Source: Dermatemys mawii (Eukaryota > Chordata > Testudines > Dermatemydidae). From it: a DNA stretch of 64,000 bases. Both the position numbers and the translations under genes were made by a program. This document shows, one piece after another, positions 46,822 through 58,910 of this stretch. Location of the stretch: the NCBI GenBank assembly GCA_007922305.1, contig ML677358.1:16479327-16543326 (forward strand), written 5' to 3'. The notes under the pieces are model-generated. The model was given only the letters and a program-made list of their open reading frames with translations. It was not told the DNA's origin and ran no database searches. Position 1 is the first letter of the stretch; each line of letters begins with the position of its first letter.

Positions 46822-48297
46822 GGCTCATTGTAAGGACCCTGTGAAGAGGCTGCTTTCTATCAAAGCTGCCCATCTTGGGCTGGGAAAGGGACTGCTCCCC
46901 GTCCAGGACTCGGCAAGGTGTACCAGGGCGCCGTTCGGATGTGGCATGGTGCACGTTGGATGCTGCCTTCCATTAGCAGGTTGTTCATGCTGCCATCTGC
47001 CAGGTTTCCAGGTGCCATCCTGTGTTGCTATTGGGGCTTGGGCTGGCTTTTGCTGACCCCAGTGTCTCTGCAGATGGAGGGACACTGGAAAATGTAAGTT
47101 TTTGCTTTGGTTTCCTCAAATCCCTCCATGTCGGTCCATACATAACCACCTGAGCTTGCTTTCATTGGTGTTAGAACAGGCTCTCAAGTGCTTTCAGGGC
47201 AGATTTCAATTAATAGACCTTACAGTGCTTGGCAGGACTGAACAGGCTCTCTCCACCAGCTCCCTGCAAGAGGGAGAGAAATTGTAAATGCCTTTGCTTT
47301 ATACCTCTCCTCCCCCACCCCCGGCAAAAAAAACAAAAACCCCACAGCCCCGCTTGTATGAAAAGTAATTGCATTGATGAAGGGTTCCAGCCTGTGCAAC
47401 ACTGACATCAATTTCCACTTGGCAGTGCGAAGAAAGGACTTCCTCTCTTTTAGTTTTAAGAAAACCCAAATAAATCCAAAACTTTCTAAATATAATTCAG
47501 ACCCCAGCTGTATCCTATATTCCGTTTTCACAGGTACCTCTCCCAGCTGTAGCTCATTCTGGTGTGTATACACTAGACCAGCTGCACTGTTGGGGAGGGG
47601 GGGGGGAAAGCACCTCAAAACCTGCACTTCTAAAGGTTGATTACAGTTTTAGGCTGACTCAGCAAAAACTTAACTTCCACTACATCAGCATTTGTGTGTG
47701 GCTTTTTTTAAAAAGGAGAAAAAGAAAAGCTCTAATTTCTGACCCTCCCTTTTAATATACAGTCTGTATATGTTACTGACACACACACCTCTGTATAATC
47801 ATCCTAAAGGCCAGGCTGACCCCCCTGAAACCCCCACAGCATGGCACATTTTAGGATCTAAGTTGAAAGAAGCTTTTCAATGTGATGGTTTTGGGTGGAT
47901 GTTCCTTTTTTTAAATTTTGAACATAATTCAACACATTAACGTTTAAGCATAAAAATGTAGCTCAGAGAATTTTATACTGTGCTGTTATTTTCACTTGTC
48001 CAACACAAACTTTTAGATATCTAGGTATATGAATCTGTATTCTGTCTGATAACTGCTGAAAATGTGTAATTCCTTGTTGATTGTTAGTTTTTAACTGATT
48101 TGTTTGCAATAAAAGCTTGCCATCTCCAATGTGCATATATTAATAATGGCAGGGGTATTTGCATTATTTGCAATAATGGCATGGGCATTTGCCATGCACA
48201 TCACTCAGCAGAACACATGGAAGTCGAGCTCACCTGGACCATAGAACATACACGGTCTAACTAGGACAAACGTGACTGAGAATGGCGCAGGCTGGAG
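46822..48297. other. Intron 1, no gene seen
   Basis: No confident gene or mobile element. A 21-bp segment, aataatggcaggggtatttgc, at 48,142-48,162 recurs with two changes at 48,172-48,192, a short local duplication. Confidence 0.5.
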
Positions 48298-48578
48298 CAG
48301 TGGTTCTCAGCTGATGGTGACTTTTTCGGTGGTCCACACGAATATTGTCCAAAGTCAGATCGTGTGAGCAGGCGCTGCCGTTAGGCTGTTTTACGCCGTG
48401 TTCACTCCAAACGTTGAAGAGCTTGTCAGTGAGAAGAGAATCCAAACCTCTAGTAAGAATTAACTAAATTTCAAACCAAAATCTGTCTGCTCTTTTTAAT
48501 CCATGTCTCAGAAAAAAAAAACTTTTTTTTTTTGATTGGCCTGGTGGTCCGTGGACTGAAACGAGTTGAGAACCAATG
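48298..48578. mobile_element. Probable hAT-like MITE
   Basis: Left end cagtggttctcagctgatgg and right end acgagttgagaaccaatg are imperfect inverted copies of the hAT terminus. The interior includes ggtggtccacacgaat and tggtccgtggact near the two ends. No clear flanking duplication was found. Confidence 0.6.
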
Positions 48579-48834
48579 GGAGATCTATGAGGACTTGTTA
48601 GTAAGTAGTAAGGAGAGCAATGTAGGCAGGCTTTGGCGAGGAAGTGTGAGACTTGTAATCACAAGGGCGAGAGAGAGAGAACCTTTTTTTTTCCTTTGGA
48701 TATGTCTTAATTCTTGCATCTTGACAATTACTGGAGGCTTTTGCTCCATCGTGGTGTCTGGTGAGCAAAGGCTGGTCTTCTGCTAGAAATACCAAACACA
48801 GCCCCTGAAATCTGGATGTTGATGAGAGGCTGAC

Positions 48835-49070
48835 ATTAGAGTGGCCTTGTGGTTAAGGCACAGGAGACCTGCGGTCAATTCCCACATTAGTCACCAAGAC
48901 TGTGTGTGATATTGAGCTAGTCGCTTAATCTATTCTATGTCTTTATTCTTCTTCTGTAAAATGGGGATAATAGCACTTCCCTATCTCTCAGGGCATGTGT
49001 GGATAAAATCCATTAATGATTGTGAGGTTCTCTGTTAAAGTGATGAGAGCTATATAAGTACCAGATAGAC
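48835..49070 (+). mobile_element. MIR SINE with tRNA-like head
   Basis: The head gtggccttgtggttaaggca and ggtcaattcccacatta resemble tRNA A- and B-box regions; the core and 3' parts follow with cttcttctgtaaaatgggga, taatagcacttccctatctc and gtgtggataaaatccatta. It is the most complete MIR in the window. Confidence 0.9.
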
Positions 49071-49651
49071 CCAGTGTATTAAAACATAAGTGATTTTAAT
49101 AAAATAACCCAAGTTTTCTTCTTTTTTTTGAGGTCTGTATAATTAACATTTGGGGTAAATTTATTGTTGGCTTCATTAAAAGAAAATGAGAAATTGTTTT
49201 TCTCTTATGCAGTGTTCCAGCTAGGATAAGTTGCTGCAGGGTATAACAGAAACTGCTTATGTTTTTCGCTCTCTGGGCAGCCAGTCAGGGACCTGCGCAA
49301 AGCCATCGTTCAGAAAGTCCTTGAAGGCAGCAGCTATACTTTCTCTGTGTGTTAGGCTTATCTTGAAACCCTGCTATCTTCAAACTCCCAGAACTGTAAA
49401 TGCAGCAAGTTCAAAAGGAGAACCTCTGGCTGTGGGGAAAGGATCCCCTTGGAACTTGCTTATTATGTACCAGCCTAATACTGGTGGAGTTTTTATTTTG
49501 TGTGTCGGAGGGTGGTGGATGGAATGGAGACATGGGTGTTAGACTAACCAGGACAGTCTGAGCCAAACTTGCTTTGCTGGTCTTAGTCCAGAGAATTAAT
49601 TCCATACAGGCTGCTAGCCATGACACCATGGCACTAAATGTCTGTTTAAAA
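49071..49651. other. Intron 1, no gene seen
   Basis: Nothing recognisable between the MIR and the next DNA element. Confidence 0.5.
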
Positions 49652-50329
49652 CAGGGGTGGGCAAACTTTTTGGCCCGAGGGCCACATCGGGGTTCAGAAT
49701 TGTACAGAGGACTGGGTAGGGAAGGCTGTGCCTCCTGAAACAGCCTGGACCCACCCCCATCTGATGCTCTCCCACTTCCCACCTCCTCACTGATCCCCTC
49801 AGAATCCCTGACCCATCCAACCCCCCCCCATTCCTTGTCCCCTGACTATCCCCCTCCAGAGACCCTCTACCCCCAGCCACCCCCCACAAGACCCCACCCC
49901 TATCTGTCTCCCTGCTCCTCATCCCCTGACCGACCCCATCCACCCCTCCCCCCCGCTCTCTGTCCTGACCCCTATCCACACCCCACTCCCTGACAGAGAC
50001 ACGGGACACCCACGTCCCATCCAACCCCCACCCCCCGTTTCCAATCCCCCTGACCTCCCAAACCTCTGCGCCGTCCAACTGCCCCCTGCTCTTGTCTCCT
50101 GACTGCCCCTGGGACTCCCTGCCCCCTTATCCGACCCCCCAGCTCGGGCTCCAGTCCCCTTACCATGCTGCTCACAGCAGTGGCCGGAGCCAGACACACT
50201 GCTGTGCAGCCCCCCCCCCCCCCCCCAGAGCGCTGCCTGTGTGACGCCGTGGTGGGGGAGGGACCGGGGGGAGTCTCCCCGGTGAGCTCGGCCTGGACTG
50301 GATATGTAGTTGGTCCCCCTTTCCCCCTG
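49652..50329. mobile_element. hAT-like element, 678 bp, C-rich, 7/8 TSD
   Basis: The left end caggggtgggcaaacttttt then ggcccgagggccacatcg is the reverse complement of the right end of the element at 46,079-46,813, so this is the same family inverted. The flanks gtttaaaa (49,644-49,651) and ctttaaaa (50,330-50,337) match in 7 of 8. The interior has repeated tccccctgac units and a C17 run (50,210-50,226). The right terminal repeat is worn. Confidence 0.9.
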
Positions 50330-50337
50330 CTTTAAAA

Positions 50338-50765
50338 TATATTAGTGCCCATCTTCAAGGATAATTCCTTGCTATCTGGGATTTGCACTCTGGTTCAGGC
50401 TGAGGAGCCCGTCCGATATAGCTAACAAGGATTCTGAACTCTTAGAATCAAGACCCACAATCCACATGGGTTTGGAACTTGAGCCAAAATATTAAAATAG
50501 CCATTTTATAGGCACAGCCACATACTATGTTCCCGTGTGTGTGCTTGATAATATATGGGTTCTGGAGACGTTCTGCCCTGTACCTAGTGTCACAAGTACA
50601 ATAGAGGTGGGTGGTGGTGCCCATATCCTGGTTGTTTAATAACAGTGCTTGGAAATGAAGCTGCTCTGAAGTTCCAGGGAAAGTCTTTCATGTGCTGGAG
50701 GAGTATTTTTTCCTCCCACTTCATTCCATTTGGTGCCATATCTCTAGCTTTTTCTTCTGGGGGTA
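50338..50765. other. Intron 1, no gene seen
   Basis: No gene or repeat recognised. Confidence 0.5.
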
Positions 50766-51410
50766 GAGCAGGGGTGGGCAAACTTTTGGGGCTAGAGCCT
50801 TTCCCTTAGCCACTGGGGTCCGTATCTGAGGTGGGGTGGAATCCTTGAGTTGAAATGGGTCCCTCCTGAAATGTAAACCTGGCAGGTTTGGGTTCAGTTT
50901 TTGGTACTTTAGGGCAGGGGTCTCCAAACTTTTTATTAGATTTTTTTGAAGGGGCTTCACGGGTCTCTGCTGCGGCCCCCCCTTTGCTCCTGCTGCCGCG
51001 CCCCCCCCCGCTCTTCCAGCTGCCCCACATGGGGCTGCTGGCAGCAGCTTGCGTGGGGAGTGGGGGCAGCAACAGCTTCTCCATGTGCCTGCTCAGCTGG
51101 GGCTGAGGGGCTGGACAAATCGCTGCTGCAGGCTGGATCCCTAGAGCAGGGGTCTCCAGTTTAAAAAACCTGTGGCACCAAGTCTGGGAGCTCAGGTCAG
51201 CTGACTCGGGTTGGCGGGGCTCAAAATAGTGTAGACACTGGGGCCTGAGCTCACCCCCCCTTACAGGGTGTCCGAACCCAGGCTCCAGCCCGAGCCCAGA
51301 CCTGTACACTGCAACTTTATAGCCTTGTGAGTTGGAGCCAGCTGACCTGGGCTCCTGCGGCCATGCTGCAGGTCTTTATAGCAATGTAGACATACCCTAA
51401 GGATGCTGTG
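50766..51410. mobile_element. Cluster of nested, truncated DNA transposon ends
   Basis: Three left-type termini occur in the same orientation: caggggtgggcaaactttt at about 50,769, caggggtctccaaacttttt at about 50,915 and caggggtctccagttta at about 51,147. From 51,187 to 51,400 a fold-back element follows (gctcaggtcagctgactcgg on the left, agccagctgacctgggctcc and atgtagacataccctaa on the right). No complete unit can be delimited. Confidence 0.65.
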
Positions 51411-51434
51411 CTGTGTGGTACTTGAGCATTAGTT

Positions 51435-51705
51435 TTGCGGTCCCCAAACTGTGGAGTGCATCCCCATAGGTGGGTGCAGAGGAATGTTTAGGAGGGGCCC
51501 TTGCCAGCCCACATGGGGGCAGGGTGTGAGTACCCGCTTTGCCCCAGCCCAGTTCTGCACCCAGCTCCTGCCCCTATCGCCAGCTCCGCCTTCAGCCCAA
51601 GTGCTGTTGTGAGGAAGCCTTGGCTGGACAGTAATGGAGTGGGGGCACGGACAGATTTGGTTAAAGGTGAGGTGGGACACAACTGGGAAAGTATGCGCAC
51701 CGCTG
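51435..51705. mobile_element. hAT-like MITE, 271 bp, 6/8 TSD
   Basis: Left end ttgcggtccccaaactgtgg and right end agtatgcgcaccgctg are worn inverted repeats of a hAT terminus. Flanks cattagtt (51,427-51,434) and cactagtc (51,706-51,713) match in 6 of 8. Non-coding, G-rich on the plus strand near its ends. Confidence 0.72.
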
Positions 51706-52140
51706 CACTAGTCCACCAGAACGGGAGGGGTGGCATTTTCCTGTTACTAACATGTTGATAATATTGCAATAAGTAACTTGTTAGTTCTGTGCTCTGGGGT
51801 TTGTGGAAGGACCTTTCTGTGTAGTGGGTGTATGGGTGATGGCTGCCTTGCAAGAAAGGATTAGCACGTTCTTCTTGATGCTTTGTAGGGGTCTGTCTGT
51901 ATTTAAACCAAGTGTCTGTTCTCCCCCTCTTTAAATTCCTGTAATTCTGGTAATGGGTGTTTGCGAGAGAGAGGTGGGAAATACACCTATATTTTTAGGG
52001 TTTGTTCGTTTGAGAGCATGCTTGATTACAGTAAGTCATGGCAATGAAACCCAGGGGAGCACCTACCCTCAGGGGATGTTGCTGTATTTTTTTAGAAATT
52101 CTTTTCTTTTTACAAATCCTTACATTTCTCTGGTTTATGA

Positions 52141-52360
52141 TTAGCAGCCGTGTTAGTCTGTATCTGTAAATAAGACGAGGAAGACTTTGTAGCACCTTAG
52201 AGACTAACCAGTTTATTTCAGCATAAACTTTCGTGAGCTATAGCCCACTTCATCGGATGCAGCAGGCTATCGCCCACGAAAGCTTATGCTGAAATAAACT
52301 GGTTAGTCTCTAAGGTGCTACAAAGTCTTCCTCGTCTTATTTAGATTTCTCTGTTGCTTG
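52141..52360. repeat. Head-to-head inverted pair of a turtle interspersed repeat
   Basis: The left arm 52,168-52,245 and right arm 52,265-52,342 are reverse complements at 75 of 78 positions, separated by 19 bases (starting cacttcatcggatgc). Each arm carries caccttagagactaaccag and the motif gcataaactttcgtg (or its gcataagctttcgtg form), part of a very abundant repeat in turtles whose full form continues to ccgtgttagtctgtatc, seen at 52,148 on the left side only. It forms a strong hairpin. Confidence 0.93.
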
Positions 52361-53554
52361 CTTAGACTGCAAAAGGGTGCAACAACTCCCAGGGGCCACG
52401 CTGGGTCTCTCGTAAGTTGAGTTGCTGTATTCAGCAGCAGGAGGAAGTCCCCAGTGCTACTTCCTGTTAAGCCCTGTGTTACTGGCCTAAAGAGAAGTGT
52501 TTTTATCCCATATTGGGAAGAGTATCTTGTTTACCCAGGTGGCCTAGTTCAGGGAGATGCACTAAACTTGCAGCTGGTTCTTTGAAGGTGAGTCAGACGT
52601 TAAAGCTTTCCCGTCCTTTCCTCCCTCATGCTCACCCCAAATGCACTGTTGCGTAGGGTGTTGCTGACCTTGGGGCTAATGGTGAGTATTACTGTGGATA
52701 CCTCTGAGTCTCGAGGCAAATTCAGTAGCTTAACCTGCTAAGAGTAGGATGAAATTTGTTCAGAGGCTGCATGAATAGAGTAGCTGGCATTTCCTTTGCA
52801 GGAGCAAAGACTTTGGGTAAGAGGAAGCAGCTGGAGGATCTTAGCTGTCATGTCTGGGAGGCTATGCCTAAGACAGCCTAGCATTCTAGGTTGGAAATGC
52901 AGAAGGGAATGAAGTTGGGATTTGGTTTCAGGACTTTGTACAGTACAGTGAAGTAAATGTTAATGTGGTGTGGGTGACATGCAGTGCAGTACCTGTTGCA
53001 CTGCTGATCTATATTCTTTATCCTCACTATAACCATCTTGATCTTGCCCGTTCCACAAATCCTGAACCATCTGTTCCCGAGTGCAAGCTGCACTGGGCAA
53101 ACAAGCACTTCCTTTGCCGCTATGGTCGCTAGCATGGCTGTGACTTAGTTACAGGTGTCAGTGGCCTCGGAACTCTTGCTGCAAGATCCATAGAGTTGAA
53201 AAGGTTAGAGTTTTAGGGATAAGTGTTGGTACCGATTGATTCCACCGTACACGCTGAGACAAACAGAAAAATATTTTGTCTGCTTATCAAAGTAAGAATT
53301 TGAGTCCCAGCTTAATGTGTATAAAACGTGTTGTAATGAGCACAGCATAAAGCACGTATTTACAGCTCTGCTAAAACAGCTGGCTCCGGTGTTCATGAAC
53401 CTGGAGCTGCAGACGACGACGATGCAGTCTGAAGCTTTAATGTTTTGAATCTCAGCGTCTTCTGTCGTTAATGTCTGACCCCCTATAATTTCCCACAGCA
53501 GTGAAGGTTTAAATTGACGATATCAATATTTATTCTGAAACTTTTGGTCAGTGG

Positions 53555-53592
<38 letters not shown>

Positions 53593-56080
53593 GAATTCTG
53601 CCAAGTCTGTTAGCTGCCTCCACCATGTGTAGTGATCAAAGACTCCAAACCAGTTCTGGGGCTGGGGGTAGTTCTTAGCAGTGATGATAAAAATCTGGGA
53701 CAGTTTTCGAAAGCGTTTTTCTTTTAAAAAGAGCATTAAAGTAGCTTCTCCATTTCAGCTGCCAATGGGAAATAGCAATAGCCTATGTTCTCTCTAAAGC
53801 AACCTGAAAGATGAGTAGCGGGCACCTTCAAACGAGGGCAGTTTAAAAAGCTTGTGAGACTAGATCATCTCTCTCCCTATCATTGCAGGATTGTTCCTTA
53901 TGATGCATGTATTACTAATTGATTCATCCCCTTCCCTCCCACCAGCTCTTTAGTAAGAATCTTTATTTGCATCTCTACAGTTTCTTACAAATTTCTCCCC
54001 TCCCCACTCCAATCACTGTGGTCCTTGTCTGCATGCCAGTCGCTGCCCCAGCTCTGAGCTCTACCTATCCTGCTTCCTTGCTGGAACGTGACCGATGAGA
54101 CTCTGCAGGAAGGGCTAAGTGGCAAATAGATGTTGGCTGTACAGCACATCTTTTCCTGCACGCGTATTAACACATTGTGTAGTAACTTTGGATTTCCCAG
54201 GCTCCTCCCCCACTTTCCCCTCAAGCCGCTTCTGTTCCCAAACAGGATTTTCAAGAAGCTGGAAAACCAAAGCTGCCAATCAGTTGGAGAGACTGCAGAG
54301 AAAATGTTCCAGCTGTATTTTAGGGTGTCTGGTAATGTCTGTATCAGAAAATTCTGCTCCCCAGAGCCAGGAAGTTGCACAACAATGTCCCAATAGATTA
54401 ACGGCTGAAGAACAAATAACTGAAGATCCTGCCCCTATTGGGATCTAGACTCGCTTCAGCAGTGACAGACACACACCATCTAGAATGATAGTGTGTTGAT
54501 GATGCCTTAGTGCTCCATGAAGCTGATTTGATGCGTCACATTATCCAGCGACCTATCATGAGTTCAGCCAGGACTTCAGTTCATGTCACAGCCTTTACAG
54601 AAATTTCATTAGGACTCTTTGATAATCTTTTTCCAAAAGAGGATTTTTAGTTGCACTGGAGGGCCAAGGCAGTGACTAGAACAGATATAGAATATTAATG
54701 AAGTATGACGACTATTACACAAGTCAGCCCCTGAGCTTACGTAGACCAGTCTTCACTCAGGAGTTAATACCAGTTTAACTAAATTGGTGTAGATCTGCAG
54801 CTTTCGTGAAAGCCGTGAAAAGGGCCAGTGAGATTGCTATTAAGCCAGGTTTATACCTGTTTGAGAGTTCATGCAGGAACCTGCACGGGTTTGTTTAAAT
54901 CTATTTTAAAATGATTTTTGGTGCGGGTTTGTGTGTCACTCTTAGAATAAAATCTTCTTCCCTCCCCTCCCCCACTCAGAATACACAGAGGGGACAAAAG
55001 AGAAGCAGTCTCTCCAGAAATTGTTCTGTCTTGATGGGGGAGGTGGGCAGATAGTTCTTTCCTACTTCAATTTAAACATGACTTTTTATGAGTTCTTTCA
55101 TGCACCTAATTAGAAATCAGTGCTTTGGAATCCACCTTAAAAAGGGCAGGAGTTAAGGTGGGGGATAGTCACATGTTCATAGCTTGGCTGGTTAATGGTC
55201 TTGGACCTTTTTAAAATGATCACTGGCCCCTTGGTCTGGCTATATTTATTTCTGGACAAGAGTCAAGTCCTGGGTCTTGGATGGGTGTAAAATTATTCAG
55301 TCCCAGATATGAGAGCATGTGTTATTTTTGGGTGTGCTTACCGCACAATCCAGTTTTATCTTAAATCAGTAGATCTGCTAGTAACCTGTGATTGTGCAGC
55401 GGAGTCCTGAATGTAGAAGATCTAGGCCATGACTTTCAGAAAGTGGCCTCCTTTCTGTGCTTGCGGAGGTATTGGTGCTGGAAAAGTCGGGGTCCTTATT
55501 AAAGGAGGCAGAGTTGAAGTCTGACTTTAGAAATGTCTTTTCTGGGGAGAATCCCACTTCTTTACACCTTTTGCTTTTTTTTTCTCCTTCTGGCTGGTGA
55601 TGGAATAAATGTCAAAGTCGCACCCTCTAATCCAGAAAAGTCTAGAGCTGCAGAATTGAAGGTTCCAAGAGCAACTTGAACTAGCCGTGTAGCTCACGTG
55701 GGGCGTATTCTATTTCTGTCTGAAATGTGTTGGTAGATGCTGACCGGTAAAGGTAGGATGCCTCAGGACAAGGTTTTGTCGGATTGCAAGTCCCCTATTG
55801 CAACAGCAGCGGAGGTCTGACGGCCATGAAAGGGATTGAATTTGTGTAATGTTGACCTCTTGACATGTAGCTTCTGGGCACGGTTGGCTGTGCTGTATCC
55901 TATCAGCTGCAGTGGAATGCGGGCCGAGAATACCCATCTTGTGGCGTCAAGAGATTAATAATATCCGGGTCTGAGTCTGTTTCTTTGAAGCATGCTCCTG
56001 GGGGAAAAATCATGGGAGTCCCTTCGGCAGCAGCAGAACTAGCTTTTACTGTTATGCACCCTGGCATCCTTTAGGTCATT
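52361..56080. other. Intron 1, no gene seen
   Basis: About 3.7 kb with no confident gene or transposon. It contains the T29 run at 53,559-53,587. A 131-codon minus-strand frame at 54,380-53,985 lacks known motifs. The segment 54,750-54,900 (accagtcttcactcagg) may be an old fold-back remnant. Confidence 0.45.
53559..53587. repeat. T29 homopolymer run
   Basis: Twenty-nine consecutive T residues followed by aaatcgaattctg. It could be a grown microsatellite or the tail of a retrocopy on the minus strand, but no source sequence was recognised beside it. Confidence 0.95.
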
Positions 56081-56088
56081 CTATAGGG

Positions 56089-56296
56089 CAGGCCCGCACA
56101 ACATGCGGCCCGGGGGCCACACGCGGCCCGCACAGGCTCACTGTGCGGCCCGCAGGAGGCAAGTAGGGGTGGGGCAAGCCAAGCAGTGGGGTGGGGAGAA
56201 GCAGATAGGGGCAGAGTGAGGGCGGGGCTTTTCGGCCCGCAGCTGGTTTTTTTGCAGCAATATGGCCCTCGCTGCTTTCCGAGTTGTGCAGGCCTG
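56089..56296. mobile_element. hAT MITE, 208 bp, perfect 8-bp TSD
   Basis: The left end caggcccgcacaacatgcgg and the right end gagttgtgcaggcctg are inverted repeats (13 of the outer 14 bases match). The octamer ctataggg flanks both sides (56,081-56,088 and 56,297-56,304). It contains gcggcccg units near the left end. A truncated relative of the right half lies at 61,208-61,265. Confidence 0.94.
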
Positions 56297-56304
56297 CTAT
56301 AGGG

Positions 56305-58804
56305 CACAATTGACCTCTGCACAGCTCCCTGGACTTGCCCTCCTTTGTTAGTGCTACCGCCTTTCTGTACTAGGGCCTGCTGTGAGTGGGTGCAAGATTT
56401 GCAAATGCCCATACAAAGCGAGGAATTCGAGCCAGAGGGTAGGCACAGTCTGCTCTCTGACAGGAGTGAATTCCCCAATACGGAGTGCTTTCACTGCAAG
56501 CTCCCTGCGTGCAGAGGTCCACAAACCAAAGCATCTTTGAATACAGCTGCTGCAGCAGGTCTCAGAGGGAAAGAGCGGGTCATGGTAGCTGAGGCCCAGG
56601 GCTCAGAGTTACAGTGCCTCCTGTTGTGTCCATTCGTCTCCCCGGCTCCGAAGTTGACATGCTGCACGATTCCTCATCACAACCCACTTTCAGTCTTGCT
56701 TTCTATTCCTAAGTTCTGGGCGATGAAAGGGCCCAGACTTTTGTAGCAGGAACCACACCCTGGGTCTTGTCAGTCATGCGACAAGTCTGCCCTTCTCAGC
56801 TGGGCTGGGGCTGATTAACTTTGCACGTGAAGTGGCAGGATCTTGGTGAGACGGGAGCTTGGCTCCCTTCGCTCCGGGGTGGTCTTGTCAGGTCGTCATT
56901 TTTTAGAACTAAATATAGTTGGCATAAGGCAAGGATTTGCAAGTCATGTGACTATTTATCCTCTCCTGGGCGTTCAGTCAGGGCTGGGATCGGGTATCTG
57001 AATGGGTAATAATTAACTATTAACTAGCTTTGCAGTAGAGTTTGGCAGACGCCAGCGGTGTGGACTTCTGCAGAGGTAGGCAAGCCTGGAGGAGACTCTC
57101 TCCCCTCACCCCCCTTCCTCCCCCACGAGTGTGGACGCTGAGTCTGTTGGGTCATATCGCCCCCCACTCCTCCTTTTTTGGGGTGTTCTCCATGTGGCAG
57201 GGAGGGCCTGGAATGGCATGGTCTTGTGCGCATGTCCTGCCCTTGGCTGGGGGTTCGTTGGCGCGTGCTGCTCACTTGGGTTGTGAACTGTCAGCTAGGA
57301 GGAAGATTTGACCCTTAGACTTTCCAGTGACTTTGCCCCTCTGTCCAGCCTCTCTCACGGAGCTCCCTCCCCGAGCCTTGCCAAAGTGCCGAGGGGAGAA
57401 CACCCCAGGGGGGTTAAGGGACTGACTGTGTTCTGGGTAGGATCATTTCCTGGAATTTCCCCCACCCACCCTCAATTCCTCTCTTGAGCTGTGCTGTGAC
57501 TGTGTCCTCACAGTTCCTCACCTCCCTGAGTGACAGCTGAAAAAATACTTTGCTTTTCCCAGGAGCTGTCCTGCAGCCTCAGCACGGCTCCTGATAGATG
57601 GCCACAGGTGGAAGGGCTAACGTGGCATTCAGCTGGGAGCTTGGCCCTCTTCCAAGGGCGACAAGAACCATCTAGCTTCTGCCCCCTGCCCCTGCACGCC
57701 CCTCCATTAACTCTACATTCGGCAGGAGAGCTTGAGGTATCTTCTGAGGCATTAGGCCACAGGCGTTGGCGTGTCTCTATCCCTTGACCTGTCATGGCAG
57801 CAGAGGAATCTGCCAGTTGCACAACTTGCTGACCAGAAACTTGTCTGCGTTTGACGTCCGGGACGCCACTGACCGCTGCTGCACCTTTTGTCCTCTGTGT
57901 GCGCAAATTGCCCACTCAGACTTGTCCTATCCAAGAACCACCCCATCCCCTTCCAAAAGCAGTGACCGTGGTGTGGTGGTTCAGAGTGACTGGGCTGCAC
58001 CGTGGCTCCCCAGTTCTGATATAGCCTGAGCTGAGCCACTGACTTCCTGGGTAACTGTGGGAAAGATAGCGACGGTGTTGTCTCTTCAGTCAAACCCAGC
58101 AGGAGCCTTGCTGGGGACCAGACACTGCAGCTGATGTGAGCTGTCCTGGAGAAACATGTATTTATTTAAATTAGAGGGGGAGAAAAAACTTCTTCCAGGA
58201 GCCAGAGTTTCTCTGGTACGTCTCACCCCGTGTGATGGCAGTGTCGCAGAGGATGGGTGCAGGAGGGACAGAGGTTGGCCTTTGCTGTGGGTACCTTTAT
58301 GAATAAAGATTTGTAGAAGTGAAGAGCTTAATTATAGAATGGGGTGGTGGAGGAAGGGGGAATTTCACTTTTTTTCCAGATTGCTGCATTGAAAAAATAA
58401 TTGTAGTCCCCTTCCCCCTTCTATATGTGCACAGACTCATTCTTAGCAGAGCTTCTGGTAGCACTGCAGCTATAGGAGCCTGTCAGCATTTCTTATTCTT
58501 AGCCCGCATATTTAGGGTTTATAACGTGCTTGTAACTTCACTGGATTCTGTCCTGAACTGGAGGGTTATGTGTTTTTATTTTTTAATGCATCTTCAGTAC
58601 AGTTGAGATCGTCTTCCCTGCTCCTCAGCTCCCCACCAGAAAGCACTAAAACCAGAAATTGCGCACAGGCTCACAGGGCATTTGTTTGTCAATGGCATTT
58701 GAACAGGTTTTTGGTTCGTAATGTGAGATCAGGCCTGTGCGTGTGTGTAAAGTTGTGCTTCAGTAGTTCAGTTATTGCATTTTATAAACAATGCGTGCTA
58801 GCTC
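56305..58804. other. Intron 1, no gene seen
   Basis: Frames of up to 135 codons occur on both strands at 57,508-58,093 without recognisable motifs. No confident repeat. Confidence 0.45.
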
Positions 58805-58910
58805 TTTGAGGCAGGTGCTGTGTTAATGCATGTGTTGTACAATGCCAGTGACTAGCACAATGGGCCACCAGTCCTGACTTGGGTGTAGGGGTACTACTAG
58901 GTAAGACACA
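58805..58910 (+). mobile_element. L3-type LINE 3' end fragment
   Basis: The motifs tttgaggcaggtgctgtgtt, gtacaatgccagtgactagc and acaatgggccaccagtcctg, then ggtactactaggtaa, follow the order of the L3 3' tail in forward orientation. Short and worn. Confidence 0.65.

Noticed and set aside
48835..48900. A tRNA gene
   Set aside because: The A- and B-box-like segments are followed by the MIR core, and no cloverleaf can be formed; it is a SINE head.
49614..50199. Gly-rich minus-strand frames up to 154 codons
   Set aside because: They lie inside a C-rich transposon with repeated tccccctgac units; the frames result from the repeat structure.
53559..53587. The T29 run as the poly(A) tail of a processed pseudogene on the minus strand
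   Set aside because: No gene-like sequence or target duplication was recognised next to the run.
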